Assembly (NCBI GenBank): GCA_958299035.1
Contig: CATQJL010000001.1
Span: 48,672,461 to 48,736,460, forward strand
Direction of reading: 5' to 3'
Length of the DNA stretch: 64,000 nt
Origin: Cylicocyclus nassatus
Lineage: Eukaryota; Nematoda; Chromadorea; Rhabditida; Strongylidae
Shown here: positions 38,040 through 49,300 of the stretch, piece by piece
How positions within the stretch are numbered: the stretch's first letter is position 1
Layout of the letters: the number at the start of each line of letters is the position of its first letter
The notes under the pieces: model-generated
The model's input: the letters and a program-made list of their open reading frames with translations, nothing else
Database searches by the model: none
What the model was told of the DNA's origin: nothing
Translations under genes and position numbers: made by a program

Positions 38040-40381
38040 AGCTCTAGCGACAAAAACTCATGTTGAAATTGGCTTGGTCGAATTCAAGTCAAGTGCAACA
38101 CAACTAAAGATTTCATAGCACGGGATAGGGTGACTCGCTTGTTCACTTGCACATTTTTTAGCGTCGAGTATGAACCTTTCCAAAGGAAGCTTATCATCAA
38201 ACGCAGACCTGATATCGACATATCGCTATACGTATAAGGGTCGAAATTCTGAGGAGAACTTTTTCCTCTACCATGTTCACAAATTGTTGTAAGATAGTTC
38301 AGCAGAACACAACTAAGCTTTTAACCTCAGTTTTGCTAGAGATCAATTATCACATAAACAGCAGATTCAAGAGCTTTATATGAAACGAAGAAGGTCCCGA
38401 ATGTTCTTTTGAGGTTATTTGAGCCGAGTGGGGAAATGAATCACTGCATGTCTGACACGAAAGATCACGAGTTAAATGTCAGGCCACGAAGCAGATAAAT
38501 CGGCTGCATCTTGTAGCTTTTGCCTCGAACTTCTACAAGTATCTTGAAAAACTCCTCATTTCGCTTGTATCTTCATTTTATCACTCCGCGTTATCGGTTG
38601 CAGAAATAGACTTATACTGCATCAGATGATAAACTTTTTGCAGAGCCCGTCCAGGCTCTCCTGCTAGGTAGCACTGCCTTCGAAGCGTTTTTCAAATCAT
38701 CAGATTTTGTGCTACCCATATTACCGCTTTTCCGATGCTGAATGACGTATGATCCCTTACTGTCTCAATTTCCACACCGTTCCACCCTTCCCACAGCATG
38801 ATGATCATGCATTTTTTTCTTTTCTTTTGCTACAATCATCTGCCAAAACCCGCAGCCGCACATGTTCGTTATCATTTAATGTAAGCTCAGCTCTCTGCGA
38901 ATAGCTGCCATCAAAATTACTTGATGTGAAATGCACAATCGTTACCTCCGAATTTACACAGTTGTTTGACAGCTCCAAGGCTGCTAACTGTCGTTCTTGT
39001 GCTTGTGTTCTCTTAGCAAAAATGTGAGTAAAGCAAAGTGTTTTGAGCAAAGTTTTTCCTTCCAAAAACCACTTTTTTGAAACCAGAGTTGCAGAGTTGT
39101 ACTTTCTGTAACTAGATGGTGTCGAATGTTCCTCGGTTTGGTGTAAAAATCTTGAAATCTGTATCACTCTTCTTCCGTGTGACGCTAAAAAGGGCAAAGA
39201 CCACATTGTGACGGACTAGGGAAAAAAATTTTTGTGTTTCCATTGTGATGTGTTTATTACAACTGGCTCTCGTAGTAAGTGAATTTAAGCTCTTCGTATG
39301 CCTTGTGCATTTCTAGAAGTTCTGTCTGGTGCCCTTTTTACGTCTATTCCCGCTATCGTCTCTCGTAAAAACATTTTTTTCATGATATCTCAAAGTTCTT
39401 TTTTGTAAAGTATACGAATAAGTTACCGCAGGAAACAATTCTCTTGATGTAGAAGAGGGACATGCCCCAGTAAGCTGTTAGAAACTAAGCAGCTTTGCAG
39501 ATATCATAAAAGGAGCGAAGAATGATTTCTCTGACATCGAGCTCCCAGTCACATTTCCCTTCTTGATGTATGAGCTTCGCCTTACCATTCATGCCAATAT
39601 TCATAAGTTCCACCAATGTTCATATCGAGTGTTCTTAATTCTTTAATAGAATATTGTGATCATTCTTCATTCCCAACAGATAAATTTCGCGTTTGCTGAT
39701 ATAGGAGATTCTAGAAATCCCAAAAGTATAAGTTTGGCACCAGGAGGCTCCTACTAATCGCAATATTTTATCTTATCCATGAATTTTACGCCTGGAAGCT
39801 ACTTCAATCTTGGCCTTGCCTACCGATTGAAATAAAGTTATGATAATTGTAAATTTATGGGCCATATTAGCGGTAATTGGTCAGTGTTGTTCTTCAGCTG
39901 CAATAAAAAGCTTCTTCAGTCAGTCATTGGACAGGGTATTAGTTGCCCATTTAATAGTGCTTCTTTGTGGTGGAAGCAAATTCCAATTCGAGGCCAGATT
40001 TGCATGACTTTTTACATCACAAAAGTCTAATTGTGGTGTGTGAATATGGAGTCAGCACTCCGTTAATGAAGCCATAGAATTATCTGAATGACTTCGTTGA
40101 TGGTGTCCTTTTGTTGAAATTTCGCGCTGGAATATCTTCTTGTCGTGAACATCTAGAGGTAGTATATAAAGAATGCTGAGAATATTGCTAGTAGAGATAA
40201 GCAACGGACAAATACACTACTCATTACTACCATTTTGGTATATTTCAGTCATCCTTTTGCATTCCAACTCTCGTTTGCGCATTATTTTGAAAATCTGTCT
40301 TACCCCCTTTATTCATCGCATATGCTTCTTCGTTGGTTCATTTTGATTAAACAGTCCCGAATAAATTTCAGTATTTTACAG
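38040..40381. other. Stretch without supported genes
   Basis: A minus-strand open frame of 133 codons (38805-39206) has ordinary composition but no domain or splice context. The next exon (40382) starts in phase 2, so at least one more exon of that gene must lie upstream, but I could not place it. Confidence 0.45.
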
Positions 40382-43300
40382 GCATGAGGCAACTGTCCTA
40401 AATACACAAATTATGGATCGTCCTGATCAGGCCGAGCTGGAGAAGCTCTTACCACATGAAGATCTCAAACGAGTACCTTCAAATAGGTTTCAAGTAGGTT
40501 CTTTGCATGAATTTTGTGTATACAGTGAACTGTAGTGAACACATTGTGTCCGCACTGCAGTGATGGAGGTGTACAGAAGGACGAACGCCTCAAAATTATA
40601 ACTTGACGATTTCTGTAAAAGATATATACAGATTTGTTAAATTGAGATACAGTTGAGATTTCCTCGCTAGTGGAATCGCGCATTTTCTAGAAGGGGGACA
40701 TGAGGTCCAAATATTTCTTATGTATTCTCTTTGGTCCTATTGTGCTGGAAGTTCAAATGACACATTTTATGCATGCTCTATTTGAGAAACTATCGCTATT
40801 GATTCAGAACAGAAAAAGGAAAGAAAAAAGTGAACAAAATCTGAGCAAATCAACTGGACTGTGTATATAAGTCTGAATAGACAAGCAAACATAAAATCAT
40901 ACACTGCAAATACGTCGTTGTATTGAATTTGGGAAGGACCCTGCAATTTCAAACATCGAGTGCCATAGTTTCCTTCAGAATACATGGTCTGAATCTGGAA
41001 GGATCATTTTGCTCAGCTCTCGAACAAATTTTGGTATATGGCTTTGTACGGTAGGTTAAGTAAAAGGTGAAGTCTTTGCACTTTTCCTATAATTCCAAGG
41101 GAGGGGGATATCCAACAGTATGGTTCGTGGTTGGCAGATGTCAACTTCCCATGATGATAGCGTCGATGCGGCTGTCATTTCCCCCTCTTATATGTTTCGG
41201 TTTCCAGTTAGCACCTCTTTTTTACCATAAGCACCGGTGGATTAGCAATAAATTAAATCCACAAGTGGGCACGACTATTATACTCAGCAATTGAGTACCA
41301 CCCCTTTTAGGAATTTCGGGCAAAACGCAGAAAAATGCGCATCCTACAGTGCACTAATGCATCCAAGTACGGTAATGCCATATGAAGATTTCTTTCCGAT
41401 GAGCTGAGCAGAATGCTTCCTTTAGATTTAGGATTTCTGAAGAAAGTTATGGTTGTTCCAAAAAGTTAACGAAATTCCCGAGATGCGCGATCTTGCGATG
41501 CCGCGAAGTTGCGAAATTTTGGAATACTCGCAGAATTTTGAAAGTTCTGCGTATTTTCGCGATTTCGAGGAATCTCGAGGATTTCATGAAGTACGACATC
41601 ACGGAAATTTCAATTATGACCGGTATTCTAAGACATAATTTATCTAAACATCACACACAAACGTTTTCTCTAATTCGCACAATATTTCACCCATTATTAT
41701 TTTAGCAGTTGATTAACACCTTATGCTTCCGCTTACCTAAGACCTGAGGTAAAATCATGCGCTTAGTTTGTACCGGGAAGCATACACTTTAAGAAAGCCT
41801 TCCGGTTTGTCGGATGTGATGGACTCTCCAACACAGGAAACACAGGGCACGGTACGAGCTGGCGAAATCAGAAACAGTTTCCTTGAAGGTGCTGCTTCAA
41901 CGTGCAGCTAACGTAGGCAAGGAAGAAAGCGAAAAACAGTTTAAAGGGATCTTAGTCTCTTGGGGATCAGCAGCGTCAGAGCAAATCCTCATTTCGTTTT
42001 TTCATCGCTTATCTGAACTTTGTCCACTTCCACTTTTGAAAATGCACCTCAAACAGCGTAAAACTTGCTAACTTTAGACCTACAGCCATTTAGGACTCTA
42101 GGACTATGATTGTGTGCGATGAGCATATTTAAGCATATTTATTTATTTATTTATTTCATATTCTTCTTCAGTTCTTATTCTTCTCTCCTCCACTTTTATT
42201 ATTAGGTTGGCGCGAAATTCATGCGTAACAAACAAAATTCAATAACCTTCAGAGAGAAGACCTGAACTGATACTTTAGTATCTCAAAAATAGAGAAAGGT
42301 TTGCGCTCCATAACAGATGTTGAAGGCAAACATCCTAAAAGTTAGCCATAGAGAACGAAGCTTTCAAAAATGGCGTTTCAAATTTTGCGATTGTGAGTTT
42401 GGTATTAAAAAATCGCGGAGGGCAGTTAGCTAGCCCAAAAAAAAAACTGTAAAAATTCCTTACACACCTAAAATTATATGTTACTAGCTGGCTTGCCCGG
42501 CTCCGCCGGGCCTGCCAGCTAGACCCGTGTACGTATGTTCCGAATAGAAATTTTTATCTCTGAACCGATTGGGACCGAACTTTGCACACATACACTTCGG
42601 GGCAGGGAGCGTGTCACAGCCCACTTTTCGTTATCGATCGATGTCGATTTTACCGATTTTTTGCAAAATTTGAGCTAGGGGGCTAGGATTTTGCACAGGG
42701 GGGTAATCGAGCATGCTGATCACCCCTTCGGGGTGATCAGCATGCTCGATTACCCCCCTCTGCCAAATCCCAGCCCTCTAGCTCGAATTTTGCAAAAAAT
42801 CAATAAAATCGATATCGATCGATAACGAAAAGTAGCCTATGACACGCTCCCTGCCCTGAAGTATATGTGTGCCAAGTTTGGTCCCGATCGGTTCAGAAAT
42901 AAAAATTTGTATTCGGAACATACGTACACACATACATACAGACAGACATACAGACAGACATACAGACAGACAGACAAACAGACATTCAGCTTTATATATA
43001 AGATTTAGGTAGGCTTCAATCTTTTTCGAAGCGTCAACAGTGTTCTTGCTGGAAAAGGTGCTGTGGTATGAGGATTCCTAAAAATTACTTCTTTCAAGAA
43101 AATTTTTGTTTCTGCTTCACCGTAGAAGATTGAAACCATACAGTGACATATAGATTTTTGGTACGTATAATTCATAGATTTTGGACTAGCTAGCTGCCTT
43201 TCGCGATTTTCAAGCATCAAACTCAAATTCGCAAAATTTAAAACGCCATCTTTGCGGTCTCCTCTCGGTGGCTAACTTATAGAGTGTTAAGCATGAACAT

Positions 43301-46300
43301 CTGCTACGGAGCGGAAACCTTCATTTTTAAGATACGAACCATTGCTTTAGATCTACTCTCCAAAAAGCTATTCTGTTTAAACGCAAGAACTTCTGCGCCA
43401 ACCCAATATATCTTCGAAATAATGTCACTTGAATAATTTCTTTACTGTTATCTTACAACAGCATTAGCAAAAGAAAGTATGCTTAGTATCTTACTCAGTG
43501 AGATTCATGAAGATATCAATTCCATTTGCATACATAAAAGTTATCTGCAGTAAATTTCTCGCTATCGCCGAACCTCCACTCACTACGTCACATCTTTTAC
43601 TCGATCTGGACTTCATGGTGACATAAGAAATGCATGCAAATCTTTTTTCTCTAAGAATAATTCCTTCTTTGCTTGTATACTGTGTAGATGCATTTCGAAT
43701 GCATGCTTTCTGAAAACGCATTTCAGAACCATTCTACTCCTTTTCCTTTTCGGTAACAGTGTCACATAGCATCTAGAGGCCTTCTTTAATCTAAAACGCA
43801 AGCTCCATGACATAGCTTTACTTTTATCTTCACTGACTTAGAAAAGTCTATAACTTCAATTCCCGTGCACCTGTTATCATAGATCTTTAGAGTAATGTAT
43901 TCAAAATCGTAATTGTGAGATGGTAATGGACTAGGGGTGGTTTTGGTTAAATAAAATGTATATAAAATACACGGCGGCCGTAGCTATGCTACGCCAAAAA
44001 TATCTTCGACAAAGCAATCACTTAAGGTCGCTCTAGGACATTTGATATCAATCGAGGCATCACGATCTTTAGTACAAGGAAATCAAGTTTTGAAAGTTGG
44101 AGCCCAAAAAAGGTGAAAATACGCTTTGCAATTATGCTTGCCTTTTTTCACGGAAGAAACTTTTAGCGCTGCATCTGTACTGCTTAATTATAAGAATTTA
44201 TTCAGCTACAGCAGCGAAGTAAAAAACTCTGTCTAGTCAAGAATGTTTTCACAAAAACAATGTTCTTTGGCCAGTTACTGCACATCCACACTAGTCTAAA
44301 ATTTGCAGATAAATACCCTATCCACGTGAAGGACCGAGAATGGGTCGCCAAATTTTTGGTTATTTACATGAGAACAAAAATGTGCAAATAACTTGTTTAT
44401 ATAGTGAATAATTGGAATAATTTTCGAAAACGTTCAAAAATTGATTTTAGCCTTGTTGATGATTTCTGTATCATCAACCATTCATGAACTCTATATTCTA
44501 TATAGCCTACGGAATCCCCGTAGGCTAAATGGTGAGCTACTCACTCTTGAGTATCTAATCACTCAAGAGTGAGTGGTACCCGTGCGCCAGGAGTGTAGCC
44601 AATCGGCGGCATCTCCTTTCAAGCACCAACTTGTGTACATTGTACCCTGTATTCGGTTCAGCTCCGCCTTCCTTCGTATAAAAGGAGCCTCCGAATGTAT
44701 TAGGGGTTGCTCCCCGGTCCACACCGGGACACCTCACTACTCTTCTCGAATAATCTACGCCCGTGCGAATAAACCTTATTCCACAACTCGTCTACCCCCC
44801 AATCACTTGGTACCCACCAAATTGGTGCATCGGCCAGTGATTTTCCTTGCATTTCTCGGCGAATCCTCCTAAGGACACGAGAAATCAAGGCCTAAGACCC
44901 GCGTGGCAGGCTCTACTATAGCCAATATTCGACTCTCGTGATTGCTGGTCCACCACTCTCACGATCAAGAGTCTTACTAAGTTGTCAGGTCCTATCCACA
45001 ACTTAGTAGAGGTTTCTAGCTAACTGACTGGTTCACCACAGTTAGCGACAGACTCCTCGCACTCTCGGCTACTAATTAGCCAATATTCGACTCTAGTGAT
45101 TGTTGGTCCACCACTTTCACTAATACGAGTCTTGCTAAGCTATCAGGTCATATCCATAGCTTAGCAGAGGTTTTCTAACTAACTGACTGGTTCACCACAG
45201 TTAGTACAAGAACTCCTCGAAACTTTTGGCTTTCCTAAAGTCAAAAAAGGACTCTGTGATTGCTGGTTCACCACTTTCACAAAGAGTCATCTTGCGAAGC
45301 TATCAGGTCATATCCATAGCCTAGCAAAGAGGTTTTTCTAGCTAACTGACTGGTCCACCACAGTTAGCAACAGAAATCCTCGAACTTTTTTGGCTTCCAT
45401 CAGCCAAAACACTCTGTGATTGTTGGTTCATCCACTTTCACAACGAGTTTCATCTTGCGAAGCTATCAGGTCATATCCATAGCTTAGCAAGGAGATTTTC
45501 TAGCTGACTGACTGGTCCATCCACAGTTAGCAAAGAAATCTCAACTTTCCAAGCTCATTCACGATTGGTTCACCGATCTTGAGCTTTGGATCGTTACATT
45601 TACGGGACAGGTTCCAACACCTTACCGTCCAGTACAGCGTACAAGCCAACCAGGCGCGCTTGCTGACAGCTAGTAGACGCTCGGCACCCACTTGCCAGCT
45701 CACTAGAAAGCTTCCTTGCAACCAGTAAGGACAGCTATCGTATCAAGGCCAGCCTTGCTGTCGCCCTCAAGCCAAAGCGATCAACACAAGGAGGATACAC
45801 ACTTCCAAATTGTAACGCTTGGAATTACCACACCAGCGCACGACTCTACCCAGTGCAGCAGAAAAGAAAATGGCATCGCTCCAGCTTTTCAAGATCAGGA
45901 TTAACAACGCCTGCAAACTCGTGAAATCCCACGAGTCACAAATTGAAACCATTGATGTCCCCTTCACATTCCCCACACTGAAAGAAGAATGTGAACAGTA
46001 CATAAAAGAGAAAACGGGACTGATAACCAATCTTCTCAACTCTCTACACAACGCAGTGAAGCTTCAAGAGACGCAAATCAACTCCGCGATTGAGTACATT
46101 AGCGCACGAAATGAGGAAAAAGAAAGAGACAAACTGATGATGGAGCTCAGCAAGCACCTAGAGATGGAGTCACTTGAACTGGAAGTGATTGTAGTGCAGT
46201 GGCGGACAAGGATAGAGTTCAGGCAGCATGAACTGAAAGAACAAGACGCACTACTGCACTGCGATGCTCCGAGCATACCGAGTCAACCAAGTAGTGATAA

Positions 46301-49300
46301 TGGACAAGCTTGGATTCCAGAACGTAATGAAAGGCAGATCAAAATTCGGAAACCTCTGCTGGAAATTCCTACGTTCTCAGGCAATTTCCGAGAATTTAAT
46401 AGCTTCTGGACCGTCTTCGAATCTCTCATCCACACTGACGAGGAACTATCGGATACAGACAAATTCCTGTTTCTAAAACAAGCGTTAAAGGGAAAAGCAG
46501 CAACCACTCTCAGCTGCATTCCCGTCATTGGAGAAAAGTATGAAACAGCGATAGATATCCTGAAAAAACATTTTGATCGCTCTGCCAACATGGCAGACAT
46601 ACTCATAAACGAGATCGAAAAACTTCCGAGGGCGTCAGATAACCCGAAAAGTTGCCGAGAAACCTTTGAAGCAATCAATTCGAGAATCATTCATCTTGAA
46701 CAAACGGGAGCAAAGATGAACGCAGACAGACTTTGGCGTCGAGTGATCTTCTCCAAATTTCCCGAATCCATCTGTACAACCGCCATCCAAAAAGAAGCAA
46801 TACAAGATGATTCCTTCGATGTTAGTGAAATCCTGGAAGCTATCTACAGCATAATTTCACTACGTGAAACGACTTCGCTCACAACTGAGACCCTTTTCCC
46901 AACCAGCCATCGCCAGGACACTCATCAAAATGGAAGGAACAACAGAACAAGATGGGAAGAGGAAAGACAGTTTTCGAAACCAAGACGCTTGTGCTTATGT
47001 GGACAACCACATTCTCCTTACATCTGTCAGAAATATACCACACCGGAAGCTCGACGCCTCGAAGCGAGAAATCAAAGGGTGTGCTGGAGGTGTTTTGCTA
47101 AGAATCACAATTCCAAAGACTGCCCGAATACTGGAGTGTGCCCTAAATGCAAAGACTCGCACCATGGATCTCTTTGCCTCTCAGATGCAAAGAAGCAAGA
47201 CAATGGATACATAGCAGCAACACGCCGACCTGCAAATGTAGCAAGGCAACCGCCACTACCAAGTCGATCACAGCAACACTCCAGCCAACCGAGTCGACCA
47301 CCGATAAACGAAATACGAGCTGCGCAGAACTCACAAAATGGATGTGAAAGCTACATTGCAGACAAAGCTCCAATCGTTCACAATCAGTGTGTACTCCAAA
47401 TCGCAAAAGCGATGATCTTCAATGAGGAACTATGGGACTACCAACCAATCACAATACTACTCGACTCAGGAGCACAACGAAGTTTCATCAAATCAGGACT
47501 TTGTGAAGAACTCAAGCTTCCAGTCCTTCGTACTACTTCGTTTACTACATCTGGGATGGGCGAGCAACAAGAGCATTTCAACTCATCTGAAGTACAAATC
47601 ACCTTGAAAAGTCTTCACAGCTCCGAAAAGCTCAAGAACTTGTCAGTACACACTAAGCAGAGGCTGACTACCGACATGCAGACAGCAAGTCTCACGGAAG
47701 CAGACTTGCGTTTTATCTCTGATGAAAAGCTGATAATCGCTCAAGATACGCTCTCCTGCAAAAGCGTTTCACCCGACATGATCATAGGACAAGACCTCCT
47801 AAATCTCGTCACTATCCACAACGACAGAGTGCGCAAGCTTCCTTCAGGGCTCATTCTGACCCCAGCCATCTTCGGATTCGTTATATCAGGGACGAGCTGC
47901 ACTATCACCACATCAAGATTCATCGGCACATTCGGCTGCATATCAGCGCTAAAGAAAACACTAAGGAACAACCGCCCAACTCCACAACACAAAGAGAGAT
48001 TGAAGAAACCCAAAGCGTACTCTCATTTCAACAGTGCGAACACTCGAACATGCAACAAGCCATTATTGCCAAAGCAAAATGAAGGAACAATCCAAAGGAG
48101 AACGATTCCGTCACGAGCGATGCTACAACCATGGTCTTCATCCAAAAGCCGACAATCCACCTTTACAAGGCCAACAGTCAATGCTTCTATCCTCGCTGAA
48201 GCTCGAGCAGACAGACAACGTTGGTTGGCCACAATACGTTCCACGACGAACTCCAATGTCCGCCCCCGATATGGGATAGAATGGCTACCGCAGCGGTTCA
48301 CAAACAATGAAGCCAAGATAAGGATGACGAACACACCGGAGAGAAGACGTCATGAGTACATACATCGTGTAAGAACGCCGTCTATCAAGGACATGGTCGT
48401 CAACGAAGCAACTACCGATTCAAAGTGGAAAAGGAGGAAATGGCGAGGACGACAAGCAGCGCCAAACCGCCCACCAGCTCCAGCGATCACTTCAGATGCT
48501 TTTATAAATTTACGTTAATAATTGTACTCTTGTGTGTATGTTCAAGTTACTTGCAAATCCTCCTTCATAGCTCATTTTTCTGTATGCGTAGGTATTAACT
48601 TATTCGCTAGTCAACTTCACATGTATCTGCCACTCTAATTAGGATCTTACCAGATCTCATTTTCCTCTCGCTCGCCCGGAGTGTTGATGATTTCTGTATC
48701 ATCAACCATTGATGAACTCTATATTCTAGATAGCCTACGGAATACCCGTAGGCTAAATTGTGAGCTACTCACTCTTGAGTATCTAATCACTCAAGAGTGA
48801 GTGGTACCCGTGCGCCAGGAGTGTAGCCAATCGGCGGCACCTCCTTTCAAGCACCAACTCGTGTACATTGTACCTTTTACTCGGTTCAGCTCCGCCTTCC
48901 TTCCTATATAAGGAGCCTCCGAATGTATTAGAGGTTGCTCCCCGGTCCACACCGGGGCACCTCAACTCTTCTCGAATAATCTACGCCCGTGCGAATAAAC
49001 CTTATTCCACAACTCGTCTACCCCCCAATCACTTGGTACCCACCAAAAGCCTTGTAAAAAAATTCCGGGTACGTAGCTGCCACCACATCTCCTTTTTCTG
49101 GTGTGGAATCGAAACAAAAAAAAATTGAGTGGGAAATTTGGCCAAAAGTCTGTAATTTCTTGCAGTGAGCTCAAGAAGGACTTCCGGGGAATATTTGCGA
49201 CTTGGTGTCAAAAATTGTGTTAGCTCTGTTTCGCCTTGAATGTGAATATCTTTCTAATGTTCACCATTATCAAATCATACATGAGCTCCACTCAACGTTT

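Larger units (their letters stand above)
44454..49047 (+). mobile_element. Non-autonomous BEL/Pao-type LTR retrotransposon
   Basis: Complete insertion flanked by AGCCT (44449-44453 and 49048-49052), the 5-bp duplication usual for this group. Order: LTR, primer site, structured repeat leader, Gag-protease frame, LTR. It carries DUF1759-type Gag, zinc knuckles and a DUF1758-type aspartic protease, but nothing resembling reverse transcriptase, RNase H or integrase between protease and 3' LTR. It would depend on a full-length relative. It sits in the intron between exons 41794-41888 and 49877-50002 in the same orientation as the host gene. Confidence 0.92.

Noticed and set aside
44555..44888. Minus-strand frames in both LTRs
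   Set aside because: Antisense to the LTR, repeated because the LTRs are repeated; no independent support.
44909..45590. Repeats with regular spacing, reminiscent of a CRISPR array
   Set aside because: Units are adjacent and diverged, contain several hairpins each, lie in an LTR element and in a nematode genome; no cas genes or unique spacers.
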